From: Dendrobium chrysotoxum
Lineage: Eukaryota; Streptophyta; Magnoliopsida; Asparagales; Orchidaceae
Direction: 5' to 3'
NCBI GenBank assembly: GCA_019925795.1
Contig: CM034312.1
Location: 77,813,528-77,877,527 of the forward strand
DNA length: 64,000 nucleotides
In this document: one piece after another, positions 1 to 12,499 of the stretch
Layout: each line of letters starts with the position of its first letter
How positions within the stretch are numbered: position 1 is the stretch's first letter
Translations under genes and position numbers: made by a program
The notes under the pieces: generated by a model
The model's database searches: none
The model's input: only the letters and a program-made list of their open reading frames with translations
Told to the model about the DNA's origin: nothing

Positions 1-1690
1 ATTAATCATAGGATTAAGAAAGTCCAATTCTTCTATTAGATTTTATGGTGTTATAGCTCATCTCTCTCGTTCACCTATTCTGATCTAATCACACAAGTGC
101 CACCAAAATATCTCCCTATTCCCTCTTATAATAACCTAATAGCATTTTGGAAGGCTAATGACTATCTTATGCTTATGTTGATTTCAATCCAATGGTTGAG
201 ATTATTTGTTGCATCTGAGAAGGATTGGAGGGTCAATTTACTTGAAATGTTTGATCAAAATTAAGTTGAATCCATTAGATAACATTTGATTTATTTGGTT
301 AAATTTATTGGAGCTAATGATGCCAATTGGATTAATTTTAACTCAAGGCGAGTTAATTCGATTAATTTCTGGATTTGGGTGATTTGATTGAATCGATTTA
401 GTACAAAATTAGTTTAATTGGAGTTAGTTGATGTCGTCAAAGTTAAAATGGACTCGAGTCAATTTGAATCAACTTGACATTGCTCGATTGAGCATATTTG
501 ATTAGAAACAAATTAGCTTTAGTAAATTCGAGCTTGACTCGTTTCAATTTAAAGGATCAATGAGGTTGAGTGCGAATTTTTATTTGAAAACAAGGTCAAT
601 AGAAGTATAAAGAGGAGGCTAAATTTCAAGTAGTAGAGACTCTTCTTTTTTTTTTTCCTGCATTGTTCAGTTGACTTAGGGAGTATGAGTGAGAGGGTAT
701 GTAAGGATAATTGGGAGCAATGATTTGAAAAAAAGGAAGAGCAAGATTTGTATTATGTAAACCTAATTCTATCCTTTTGACTTTCTTGGTTTTGTGGTTA
801 CTATTCTATATTAAATGAAGTTTTAATTGGTTCTTTATTAATAATGCATTTTAGTGGCTAATTGCTTATTCTTATTTTAGGATTTTAATGTGATAATGTG
901 TGCATTATTAGATTAGGTCTATGCACATAATTTACCAATGGTTATTTCATCTCTCCCCATGCTTCATTTAATTATGATTTGTATTTCTACAATTATAAAT
1001 TTTATGTTGGCTAATATTCTTGACTGAGAGTTAGTAGAACTATTAGGGACACTTGAACAAATTTGTGGAAACATAGACATATGCATTTTTAGGGTTCTAG
1101 AATCATTAATGAGATGAGTTTCATGCAGTGAAGTGTGGTGATTAGAGTATATGAACTGCTAGTTATAACTTCGCTAAGATTTCAATGAGCTCGACAAAGA
1201 CAACGAATTAGGGTTTCTCTAATTCATGATTAAATTTTAAAAGACTTAACTAACATGCACATATTCACCCAATCAATCATAAATTAAGAGTCTTTATATA
1301 ATTATAAAAATATTTAGTAAATTCTATAGTTTTATTTTATCCTATTTTCCTAAAAATTTAGGTCTTGGTAAGATAAATTAAAAATATATAAAAAATAGAA
1401 CCTAACATAATTAAGATATCCATTGATTCCTATTGGGAATGATACTCTCTTATCACTTTATTACTTGAAATGAAATGTTTAATTGCGTATCATTGTTTTA
1501 CCTAGTCAAGTTTTTTTGTGCCATTACCAGGGAATTGACAAGTGATATTAATTTTAAAATCATGGATTTAATCTTACTATTTATTTGCTTTATTGTGATC
1601 CTTGAAATCATGTGTATTTCATTTTTTGTTGCTATGATTTGTTGTGATTTTTATAAAATATTGAAATGTGCTGGAATTATTTCTAGAGTA
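1..1690. other. Unassigned AT-rich DNA
   Basis: No gene is recognisable. The stretch 340-560 has repeated short tcgattt/gagttaat/ctcgagtc motifs resembling low-copy repeat DNA. The 74-codon frame at 1475-1699 is hydrophobic, AT-driven and has no family features. Confidence 0.5.
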
Positions 1691-2830
1691 TTTAAATGAG
1701 ATGAGTTTCATGCAGTGGAGTGTTGTTTTGTTATTTGATTTAAATATAATATGCAAGAAAGAGACATATTTTCCCTAATACGATTTAACCTTGAAAAAGA
1801 AAAGTTAGTATGTAAACAATAGAAAACAAAACTCATAAGCAATTAGGAGAAAAGGCTAATTAACCCAATGGTGAAGATCAACCCTTCAAGAGTTTACAGA
1901 TCATTTCGTTGATGGAGTTCATCAGAGTATTAATAGTCTTACCATTCAGACAACAATTTTGGTTGTATGATCCAAGATGGCAAAAATATGATTTCATGCA
2001 TAGGAGGGTGGATCAACGAGCTTTCCATTAACTATAATTCAGTGGTGTAAACCCGATACAAGATGAGAGATATAAGGGGGGATGTGAAATGATTTTGTGT
2101 ACCAAAGGGATAGGGGTGATGACTCCCGTATACAATGCCACCTGATTGTTTTGTCTTGTTTGACATGATATAACATTATATGTGACTTATTATAATTAGT
2201 ATAGAGAAAACACTACAAAATATGATATGATATGCTATGATTAGCCAGAATATCTAACTTCCTTAATATATGTGATGATATACTGCTATAGAAGATACCA
2301 TAAATTACATAGAATAATTCAGACATGATATGATGCCCTACATAAAATATGATTTTAGAATTGTTACCTTGCTCATAATACTATTTATAACATCTATACA
2401 TGAGCATAGAGAATAGCTTACCCAACATATATTTATTTTTTGTTATTGATTGATTATTAACATACATATTATTTTATTTTTGTGCATTGAATGCAATTAT
2501 AGGTTTTGTATAACCTACTGGGTCGTTCACTCATTCTTTATTATATTTATATGATTTAGGGAAAGGTTAGACCCACATGGAGTGAGGTCATGGTTTTATT
2601 GTTAGAGGTACTTATTATAGATGAATTATTTTTTAACTATATGATAAATGTATTTTGTTCCAGCTTTTGAAAAGCCACAATTATTATATATAGATATTTT
2701 GAATGTGAATAGTCATGATATATATATGTTTGTGTGTGTCAGATGATGACTTCTACTTCATTACTATTCATGGTTGATTTAGTGGCACTATGTTGTAATT
2801 AGGATGTTAAAACAATTCTTTCCAAATAAA
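1690..2830 (+). mobile_element. LTR-like remnant of a Del/Tekay-like Ty3/gypsy family
   Basis: The sequence is similar to 7270-8300 and, more distantly, to the LTR at 59553-60613. Shared landmarks are the gggtgatgact block near 2115, the tgattgattattaacata block near 2450, the block with 'gcaattataggtttt' and 'acctactgg', and the agtgaggtcatggtttta block near 2580. No coding capacity. The boundaries are approximate. Confidence 0.5.
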
Positions 2831-2879
2831 TATTGGGCAAAAGTTTTGTCGCATACTCAATCTAATATAACTTGTTAAT

Positions 2880-3850
2880 AATAAATGGGTTTTGTTCCCT
2901 TGGCTAAGAATGGATAGCCAAGAAATTTTCCTCTTTGGATGATAAGCAATATTTTGTGGAGTTGAGATTCAATTCATACTTAACGAGGGATGCAATGATT
3001 TAAGTAGGTAGGCTAAATGCTTTTTCATCACTCTATTTTTTGACTAGGAGCTCATCTATGCAAACTTCAAGATTTTTGTCCTATGCATTGAAGGATCTTT
3101 TTCATCAACCTTTGATAGGTTGTGATAGCATTTTCTTTTGCTGAAGGGCATTATCTTCTAGTAGAATCTAACTAGCAAGTGTTGAGATCCTTGAGCAGAT
3201 GACTTGTAGAACTCCTTTTGAATTACTATCTAAATTATCACAGTAGTGGGCAAGTTCAAATGAAAGAGACAAATATTTCTAAATCCCTTTGAAGGAGAAA
3301 GTGCAAGCCTCCTTTGATTGATTTATGAGGTTGGCAATAAGTCCGGTTTCACCCTATCATAATAATGAAAGGTTTGGATACCACATTCCCTCCTTTGAAC
3401 TTGGCAATACATCCATCATTGAAACGCTTGATTCTACTTTAAGCATGAAAGGTTTGGAGATTATTTGATCATCCAATTAGTGTCCAAAAAATTCTAACTA
3501 TGGTTCAAGCAGTTGATTTAGCTTATTTGGATGCAAATCAGATTACTTTTGGGGTTGTTGAGTTAGTCTCATTGAGAAGTTTGGTTTGACTATAAATTTG
3601 CTGAAATCAAAGTTTGGACGATCCACAATGAAATTCCCAAAATTTTTAATTGAATATTTCATCAAGATTCATTGCTCAATCATAGAAGATTTTTTAATAG
3701 CGCACCATAGATTTCTTGATTTGAACAGTTTAGAACACTCTTTATCATTTGTTGCGAGTTAGATCCATTCATCATGCATAAAAGAGCAAAAAATTGAATG
3801 TGTAATACATATATCATTTTAATAAAGAACATTAACATTAGTACAAGCCA
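2880..3850. repeat. Repeat DNA shared with 8300-8640 and 39530-39990
   Basis: 2880-3180 matches 8300-8590 (ttggctaagaatggatagcc and ggagctcatctatgcaaact blocks). 3160-3680 matches 39530-39990 (aaatccctttgaaggagaaa block). No coding sequence or recognisable domain. It is probably the internal part of an old retroelement, but that is a guess. Confidence 0.45.
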
Positions 3851-3855
3851 CCAAA

Positions 3856-3858
<3 letters not shown>

Positions 3859-3887
<29 letters not shown>
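3859..3887. repeat. (AT)n microsatellite
   Basis: Uninterrupted dinucleotide run of about 29 bp just left of the unit-A duplication boundary. Confidence 0.95.
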
Positions 3888-3890
<3 letters not shown>

Positions 3891-4108
3891 CTAATCAAAT
3901 TTCATCGTCGAAAATAAGATCTTTGAACACGGAGTTCGTTCTAAATAACTCAACAAATACACGTAAAATCAACTAAAAATTAGAAGAGGAAAAGCAGAAT
4001 GAGAACTTAAAGAGGAAATGGGAAAAGCTTGGTAGAAATGGGGGCTTAAATAGCCCAAATTCACTCCCAATGGTTTCTAGACTTTTATTTAAAAAATTTA
4101 AATTTGCC

Positions 4109-4120
4109 TGCCACGTGGCA
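4109..4120. promoter_or_regulatory. Palindromic G-box (unit A)
   Basis: The perfect 12-bp palindrome TGCCACGTGGCA contains the CACGTG G-box core bound by plant bZIP and bHLH factors. It lies about 190 bp from the antisense CAF1 fragment and is kept in unit B at 31292-31303. The site is seen directly. Any regulatory role is unproven. Confidence 0.4.
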
Positions 4121-4302
4121 AGCAGTTGCCTAGTGGGCGCCATTAGGTTTGTTTAGCAGATTGAACATTTTTTTCCCTCCTCTTTTTTCAAATTTAAATT
4201 CTAAAAGAAAATTTTTTCTTTTTAATTTGTCCTATCTCCTCCTTATATACTTGAAGCTAACACAGCCCCTGCGTTGCGTCGATATCTCCTCCTCTTTCAT
4301 CC

Positions 4303-4702
4303 GTAGAAAGCATCCTCATCGTCAGCTAAAATTGGGCTTTGAACAAGAAGTCGCAGACAAGTCCCGCATCAAGCAGAAGCCGCGCAAGCCAGGTGGAGGG
4401 AATGCCTAACTGACGATTACCGGTGAGATTAATCCCGGAGGACTCGAGCAGGGTGATTGAGCCGGGAGCGTGAGGGTTGCAGCGGAGGTCTAAGTCGCGG
4501 AGTTCGAACTGCCAGGTGGCGGTGGAGATGCCGCCGTCGCTGACAGTTAGACCGACTTGAATGGGACGGATGACGTCGACGTTCAATTTGAGCACAGAAT
4601 AGCGCTCGGCAGGGGAGAGCTTCGTGTGATGCTTAGAGTGTCGGAAGATGCAGCCGGGGAACTCAGTGTCGAAGGGGGAGCGGCAACGAGGTATTTTAGT
4701 GT
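4303..4702 (-). pseudogene. CAF1 fragment, antisense orientation (unit A)
   Basis: The minus strand encodes a CAF1 segment running from the RCRSPF block just before DTEFPG to about the LFKALFQ block, equivalent to residues 24-165 of the intact protein. It carries a 6-bp in-frame loss before FDTEFPG. A deletion of about 16 codons removes the segment holding the third catalytic aspartate (SKATW to DFAI). There is no start region and no C-terminal third, so it cannot make a working enzyme. It still reads without stops for 89 codons (4326-4595). The same fragment, with the same outer breakpoints, is at 31497-31812, so it formed before the segmental duplication. Confidence 0.85.
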
Positions 4703-7270
4703 CTTCATTGCTCTTCAGGATGTTAAATATCCATGCATGCGATTGCTCTTATCAAGAACTTCTCCGATGATCTGATTATGCTGATGTAAATTCTACAAAG
4801 ATGCGTTACATTTATTTGTTTTACTGTAGCTCTTTCGCTAATCTCAATTTAAATCTAACGGTTGTGAATTTCATACTGATGCAATTTAGGTTAAGGCATT
4901 CTATCATAATTTTTCCTTTTCTATTAAGCTCTTAAATTTAGTATTAAATCAACTCAGTTAAAGTCTTAATATTAAAATTAACAAGTTGGAAATTAAAGTC
5001 GTATTATTTCAATTTTCTTTTTCGTGTTTGTACAGTTAAATCATGTTTAAGAGCAATTCAACAAGTTTGAGGACTTCGATGTTCTCCTCCAGTTAAAAAT
5101 GGTTGGAAATAATTAGTTTATCAGGAATGGATAGAAGCATGGCATTGAGAATAATAACTCCTTGGCAACAATAATAAACTAGCAGTCAATAAATTTTCCA
5201 TTTTATATGGTCTATACAGAGCAATATATGTATGTATTAATTGTGAAAATTATAAAATAATTTCAAAGAAATTTAAGTTTTATTATGATGATAATGATTC
5301 TCAGGGAAGAGTTAGCCCTCATCTTTAGAATTATAATCAAAGATTTAATTGCTTCGAAATGAGTAAGCCAACAAGGATCGGGAACTAAAAACATGGCCCA
5401 CTCTACAAATGAACTTCTTATTTTCATTTTGTTATGCTGGCTTAGAAATTATTTAAAAGGTAAACATTGTGTTATCATATAGTGTGTCATAAAATTTTTA
5501 TTTCTCAAAGTTGTCTTGCTTTTTTGCCATATGCATGTTACATCATTTGCGATGAATTTGTTTATCATTTGGTTTATCGCGAGGCCTCAATGAGGTACCA
5601 AGGATGACCTAGAACCATAGTTAATTGTCGTACGGGCTCGTATATTGTGTGCCTGGACAATGCCAATAGGGCAAGTTATTTGTGAGTCATGGTAACCATA
5701 GACTTGATTGCAATGAATATACTGAGCAGGTAGTCTAAGGGATCGAAGCTCGTTTAGTGTTGGATGGACTGTGGGCATGATGACTAACATGGGATGTTTC
5801 ATGTACTAAGCACGAGCATGAGGGCATAGATCCAACTAGGGCTTGGCTTTTAAGCTATAGTATGTTGTACCTTTGCTTTTAGTGATAGCCATGCTTAACT
5901 TGACTTTTCTTAGAGAAAAGTTCAAACTTGAGAGCTATTTAGAGAGTCATAATAACAAAGTAGGAGGATGAGACCTAAGGAGGTTTGAGCCATCACCTCA
6001 CAATGAGTGTGATACATGTCTATAGAAAATCGGATTGAATTATGAGTTTGTATTTGGGCTCTATTATCAGATTGTATCCAAACAATTATTATTATCTAAG
6101 AAGTCTATCCCAAATCAAAGTGAACCTCAACCATTGTTATTTATATAAAAAGTTTGTCTCAGATCAAAGTGAATAATCAAATCCTTGAACCCATTTTAAG
6201 GTTGCTTTTGACTTCTTCTTGCTTCTAGCATTATTTTGAATCCTTCCAATATTCTTTTTTATACATATTGTTTCAAATAAAAAACTATTTGTTATTGTAA
6301 CTTATTGTCTTATTGGTTAGATGTTCTATTTCATAGTTTCACTGTAACTTCTTGCATTTGACATGTGTTTAAACATTATCCAAAACTTATTAATAATTAT
6401 CAATGATTGAGAATTAAAGATTCATTTGTTCATAATAATAATGAGTAGAATTAAAGATTTAAATCCCTAATTTTATAGGAGTCAATTATTCAGAGTAGCT
6501 CATATATGCTCAAACATTTTCTTTTGTTAGACTTTTGTGTAGCTCATATAAGCTTTAAATCCCTAATTGTATACATGTAAATTTATGTTAAGTTGAACAA
6601 CTTATTAAATTTTTTATTAATATTTCATCAAGATAATAACTATGAACTAGCCAAGAATGAAGTATTTGGTCATACAATTTAGCCATTGTAGCAAACTCAT
6701 TTGACTATGTGGGAATTAATGTGGACTATAATGTGATGTGATAATCTATCGGATCAAGAAAAGGCAAAATGTAGGAACATTATATACCCTAAAGTTAGGG
6801 TGAATATAATGTGATGTGATAAACTATCGGATCAAATAATCCAACTACATAAGGTGGTATGTTTATAAATGCCAAGGTTAAGCTAAGATAGATTAAATCT
6901 CCTTTAGGGCCACTAAGGTGTTTGTTATGAGCACAACAAGAATTGTGAGGTGGGAGCTAGTAGTAAATTAGGTACATAATGTGCACCTGAACTCTTTTAG
7001 CTATGATATTCAACGTTCTAAAATGATTCAATCGCTTGATTTAAGACCATTTTGACTCTTATTCTAGCTTTTTTTTTTATAATTAGGTTCATATCGTCAA
7101 ACCACTCTATTTTGACTATAAGCTTGTTGGAAATAGAGTTCATATGATCTTGGAATCAAACACTAAATTATTTGAGCTATAAATTTTGAGTGCTTTGAGA
7201 TCAGAAAACTATGTCAAATTTTTTGCTCAATTATATTATTTATTTCAATCTATGAGCAAAGAAATTATGT
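4703..7270. other. Intergenic part of unit A
   Basis: No gene is recognised. The block is matched by 31813-36120 in unit B. A short direct repeat of the tgtgatgtgataa-ctatcgga type occurs near 6733 and 6809, where unit B has about 1.2 kb of extra sequence between its copies. The 71-codon minus-strand frame at 5587-5802 is also open in unit B but carries no family signature. Confidence 0.5.
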
Positions 7271-8300
7271 TGGAATTATTTCTATTGTATTTAAAATCAA
7301 TCTATTATGTGGAGTATTTTCTTGTTATTTGATTCAATTATTATATGCATGAAAGAGTCCTGTTGTCTGTAGAAGCATCTAATCTTGGAATAAAAAAATA
7401 ATAAATAGAAAAAAGAACTAAAAATAATTAGGAAAAATGGCTAATTAACCCGATGGTGAAGATCAACCAAGATCCCTTTGAAACTTGACAAATTCTTTAG
7501 TTGATGGAGTTCATCATTGTATTAATAGTTCTACTATTCATGCTAATAATTTGTGCTATTATGATTCAAGGTGGTAGAGACAAGGTATCTTTCGCAGGAA
7601 GGGAGGTTGAAAAGTTTTCCTTTAAATATAGGTTAGTGGCGCTAGCATGATAAAGGATGGGATGTGAAATGATTTTGAGTTGCGAAGGGCGAAGGGTGAT
7701 GACTTTTGTATACAATGTCACTTGATTGTTTTTACTTATTTAACATGATATATTTCTATACCTAATTTATGATGATTAGTATAGAGAAAATGCTACAAAA
7801 TATTATATGATTTGTTATGATTAGCTAGAATATCTAACTTTATCTAATGTATGTGATGATATACTTCTATACAAGACAACATAAATTACTTAGACTAATT
7901 CTAACATGATATGATGCCTGGCATAAAATAGGATTTTGGAATTATAACCTTGTTCATAATAATGTATATAATATCTATATATGAGCATAGGGATTTACTT
8001 GCCCAAGACATGTTTATTTTTTCTGATTGATTGATTATTATCATATATATTACTTTATTTTTGTGTATTGAATGCAATTATATATTTTTATAACCTATTA
8101 GGCCATTTGCACATCTTTTATTATATTTATATGACTCAGGCAAAGGAAAAATCCTAGTGGAGTGAGGTTATAGTTTTAATCTTAGATGTACTTTTTTGTT
8201 GTAGATAGATTATTTTATTATAAACATATTTTGTTGCAGTTAAGAAATTCATGATTATTATATTTAAATATTATAATATATGAGTTATGTTTATTGTTGG
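7270..8300 (+). mobile_element. LTR-like remnant, second copy of the 1690-2830 repeat
   Basis: Collinear with 1690-2830: gaaagag near 7342, the gggtgatgacttttgtatac block near 7696, the ttgattattatcatatata block, and the agtgaggttatagtttta block near 8161. Unit B keeps only its first part (about 36130-36370) because of a deletion there. Confidence 0.5.
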
Positions 8301-8689
8301 CCTTGAATGCCTTGGCTAAGACTAGATAGCTAATAAATTTTCCTCTTTGGATGTTAAATAAATATTTTGTGGAGTTTAGATTCATTTCATACTTATTGAG
8401 GGAAGCAATGATAGACTGGTCGCTAATTGCTTTTTTTTTTTCACTATTCTTTGACTAGGAGTTCGTCTATGCAAACTTCAACATTTGTCTTGTTAGCATT
8501 GAAAGATCTTTTTCATCAATCTTTGATAGGTTGTGACAACTTTTTTTTTTTTGCTGAAGGCATGATCTTCTAGTAGAAACTTTCAACATTAGTGATGAAA
8601 CTTATTTTCTCCTTGTCTTTTAAGAAAGCACTTGAGAATTTTGTAGCATCCGGAAAAGGCACCGAGGAAATTTTAGCCAAGAGAATCTA

Positions 8690-8742
8690 ACTATCGCAAC
8701 TCAGAACTATATCCATTCCCTGTTTCCAAACATAGCGCATTT
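8690..8742 (+). pseudogene. Orphan CAF1 5' leader relic
   Basis: About 50 bp match the leader immediately before the CAF1 ATG at 16549 (shared blocks: atcgcaactcagaact and ccctgtttccaaacatagcgca with one change). No CAF1 coding sequence follows, and the sequence moves straight into unit-A repeat DNA. The equivalent place in unit B (about 36650) lacks it. It is a breakpoint relic of a further copy. Confidence 0.6.
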
Positions 8743-10107
8743 CCTCCTTTCATATTCAAAGTAACACAACATCCCTCCGTTCCTTGGGGCAATCATGGTT
8801 GACTACCAATCTTTCCTGATTTCTTAAAACCTAACCACTTCTCTAAAGTAAGGGAGGCTATATCCTGGATACTCATCTTAGGGTGTTAGATATATGTAGG
8901 GATTACCATTTTATTGTCGAGGCTAAGGAGAGTGTAGATACTTATGTTGAACAAAATTGTTTGATAGGTCCAAATAAAAAATGATAATTAATCTATCAAT
9001 TTTTCTATTTTTTAAATTATTTTCTTATTTAATATGTTATTAATAAGATGGTTTGTTGCTTCTCCTTGACCACTAGATTTAGGTTGTTTTGTTGTGGATT
9101 ACATTAAGTTAAGCCTATTATTGGCCCAATGTTCAATGAGTTTCTCAACGAAAAACAACAAATCATTGTTAGAAATAATGTTAAAAGGTTATACAAATCA
9201 ATTAAAGGTTTTTTATCAGAGAAATTTACTTACAATATTAGTTGACAATCATGTTAGGACAATCAATTTAGGCCATTTTATGTAGTCTATTATTACCAAA
9301 ATGAACCATCACTATAGTGATTCCATGGGGAAGTAATCAATAAAATTCATCACTCAAAGGGTAGAAGGCCATGGTGACATGATGGATTGTAGTGGCAAGC
9401 TAGGTTGTCAAGAACATTGTAATGGAATTGGCAACTCTAGCATCTCTTTTGAGAATGCTTGGGAATGTTTCTTAATAATTGGCCAGTAGTAGCCTTATTT
9501 GAGATCCTTTTTGCAAGAATTTTGGTGGTAGAATAACTACCACTCTTCTAAATGTATTTCTTGCAATGCCTCTTAAGCCTCCTAACGGTCTAGGCACCTT
9601 AGACTAGCTGTTGAGCAAGATTTCCTAAACACGATTCCAGTTGAGAGAAAATAAAAAAAATGACTTGTATTTGATGAATTAGGCTTCTTCTTTTTTCTCT
9701 AAAGTACTCTATCAAGAGAAAATATCTTTAGGGAATGAATCAATAGGATGCTTGATCGATGACGTTGGCTCCTTTCTTTGGCAGATGGTCTATCAATTTC
9801 TTGGGAGGAAGTTGCAATAAGGGTTTTTGAACAAGGAGAGTATATTTATGACCCAATTTTCCTCCCTTAACTAGTGTGAGATCTTGAAGATAATTATATA
9901 CTTTGAATTTGTTCTTACTTAAATATCAGAACAATATTGGATCCTACACTTATTAATTCCCTACCATTGAGTTCAACATGAGCTAGGAGTTAAGGAAGAA
10001 TATCACCTTCTTAGCACTGACCATCAGGGTTAGGTGTATAATTATAAGTAGTGTCTTACACCCACTTGAATGTTGGTCAACATGAATTTTAAAATTAGGG
10101 ATGGTGA
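8743..10107. other. Intergenic part of unit A
   Basis: Matched by 36650-38010 in unit B. It holds AT-rich non-coding sequence. The frame at 9094-9285 is broken by a frameshift relative to its unit-B counterpart (36945-37139), which argues against coding. Confidence 0.5.
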
Positions 10108-11230
10108 TGTGTCATGCCTCAAGATAAAAATGTGAAAGAATTGTCTATTTTAATATGTTAATTAATTTACTAGAGTTGCTAATCTCATTTCAAAAAATTA
10201 AAATCAGTGAAAGTGACTATGAATTTTTCTAATCTTCTCTTCAATTTATAATATTATTCATTTACCAAAATTTATATACAATAATGAGGAGCTCAATCAC
10301 TGCATCATTCTATCTTTCTAACTCCTAGCTACAAATGAATAAACAAAAAGATATAAAATGAAATAAAATCTAGATCCTATAATCTCACTCCCCTGAATCT
10401 TGATCCTGACCTAAAAATATGTAAGTATAAGGGCATATTGTACTCAATATGAACAATGTCATCTCATATTGAGATATGAAATGCAATAAAAGCAATGTAA
10501 CTGATGATCAATGAATAATATCCATATCAAGAATCAATATGTTTTCTCCTTTACTATATTCTTTAGTTATATGCCAGTTTATACTTTATTTTATGTAAAT
10601 CAATACACCTTATTATTGATTTGATAATCATTATGCTACATCTATCATGTACATGTACATGATTATTCTTATTAAATGCAATGCATCAGATGTCATCCTC
10701 ATCAATCTTATCTGCCTTATGATTAGTGTTATCTGCCAGTGTTTGTATGGATGTCATATAATAGCAATATTAGATGTAATGTATATCATGTATATCAGTA
10801 CCATTATATTAATCTTATAAGTCATATCATATGCCTATATTAGGCATTTCTTATTTCATATACATACCGTACAATATTCTGTTACTTATGTAATTTATTA
10901 TGTATGCATATATCATATGCATATACAAGTAAGATAGGATATATGACTACCTATGATATTTTTTTTGTATCTAGTTTTGTACGCCAACACTATAGAAATC
11001 AGTCTCAATCATATATGTTATGTTGCTAATAATCAGTCTCATATCACATGTCATAAGTCAAGTGACTTTGATTTAGGAAGTCAGAACTTCTTGTCCGTCG
11101 ATGTATCATATCATATCAATCAATATCTTTATACCTCTCTTTTCTACTTAATGTGAGGTCACCCCAACAACATATCTAGATGATGGCTATGGATGCTTAA
11201 GCCAACCTTGAGCATCTCGAAGGGGACCCA
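10108..11230 (-). mobile_element. Antisense solo LTR-like remnant (unit A)
   Basis: It begins with TGTGTCATGCCTCAAG, the reverse of the terminal end seen in this gypsy family (compare TGTGACACCCC at 54353 and TGTGACGCC at 57437; the sense LTR ends cttgaggcgtgata at 60613). The following block, including cctgacctaaaaatatgtaa, resembles 54620-54650. No internal coding sequence flanks it. The right end is ill-defined. Confidence 0.5.
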
Positions 11231-11684
11231 TAAAGGAATAAGTAAAAGCGTTTTATAAAAATACAAATTATTTAACTTTTTCATTTTTATGAAATTTATT
11301 AAATTTTTAGCAATAAATATAAGTTTTAATTTATTTGTGTGTAACATTAATCACTTCATAATCCATCTAATTTTAAAAAGCCAACTAAAATATTCTGAAC
11401 TGGCAATAGACAATGGTAAGAAGATCATTTTGTACATTTCTTTTAAAATAAAACCGTTACAACAACCGTCAGTCAAAATGAACTGTAAATCCTAAATTGA
11501 ACAAATTAATTCAAAATTAAAATTTTAAATTTCACCTCATCAATTTCTCAAATTCTGAATGGCACTTTTTAAATTAAAAAAAATATTACCGTTAACAATA
11601 TATATATATATATATATCATTCTACGGCAACTCAGAACTCATTCAACATTTCGACTCTAGTTTCCAAAAATAGCACAAGCTCTC

Positions 11685-12489
11685 ATGGCTGCTCTTCATC
11701 CTGTCGTTATCCTAAACTTCTACATCGAATCCGCCTCCTTCATCCAGTTTTCTCGCCGTTGCCGCTCACCTTTCGTCTTCTTCGACACTGATTTCCCCGG
11801 CTACATTTTCTGACCCTCAAAGCATTACATGCAACTCTCCCTTGCCGAGTGCTACTCTGTGCTCAAATTAAACGCCGATGTCTTCCGCCCCATTTAAGTC
11901 GGCCTAACTGTCAGCAACGGTGGCAACCCCAACGCCACCTTGCAGTTCAAATTCCGGGACTTCTACCTCTGCTGCCACCCTCATGCTCCCGGCTCAATCG
12001 CCTTGCTTGAGTCTTCTGGGATTAATCTTAACCGGAATCGATAGTTGGGCATCCCCTCCACCTGGCTCGCCTGCCTTCTGCTTGACGTTGGCCTCGTCGG
12101 GGACTTCTCCAAAGCAACGTGGGTAGCTTTTCATGGATGCTATCATTTCGCTATCTTGTTCAAAGCTCTATTTCAATTGATGACGAAGATGCGCGTGAGG
12201 CTGCCAGAGACCATGGAGGAGTTCATGGCGCTGACATAATATTTTTTTGGTGGCCGCATTTATGATGTGAAGTGTGTGATGAAAGTTGTGATGGGCTTAA
12301 TGGGGGGCTGGAGCAGGTGGCTGAGAAGTTGGACATGAAGACTGCGGTGGGGAAAGTGTATCAGGCAGGATCTGATTGTTCTCTGAATTGCCAGGTGTTT
12401 CTGACTATGAAGATGTTTTTTGGTCCTGGGATTGCTGGGGAGGAGACGAAAATGCTTTTTGAAGGGCTTATCTTTGGTCTTAATGGTTA
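11685..12489 (+). pseudogene. Full-length CAF1 pseudogene
   Basis: The sequence aligns end to end with the intact CAF1 at 16549, including the 5' leader and 3' flank, so it is a tandem duplicate and not a retrocopy. It is dead several times over. In-frame stops replace CGA (after the FDT block), CAA (in the RPIQ block), CAG (in the NRQLG block) and AAA (after MALT). There is also a one-base deletion near 12290 that shifts the frame. Catalytic positions are lost too: DTE has become DTD, and the third acidic residue (YDF) has become H. Three of the four stops are C-to-T changes. Short open frames that remain inside it are leftovers, not genes. Confidence 0.9.
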
Positions 12490-12499
12490 AAGTCTTAAA

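Noticed and set aside
4020..4150. Possible pararetrovirus or LTR promoter (cttaaatagcccaa)
   Set aside because: A TATA-like motif alone, with no primer site, polypurine tract or viral coding block nearby.
5587..5802. 71-codon minus-strand frame partly kept at 32771-32953
   Set aside because: Only duplicated, not constrained; no promoter, homologous family or codon bias.
9094..9285. 63-codon frame with a counterpart at 36945-37139
   Set aside because: The two copies go out of frame with each other part-way, so there is no protein-level conservation.
10953..11156. 67-codon frame also open at 38850-39053
   Set aside because: It lies inside an antisense solo-LTR remnant and has no domain features.
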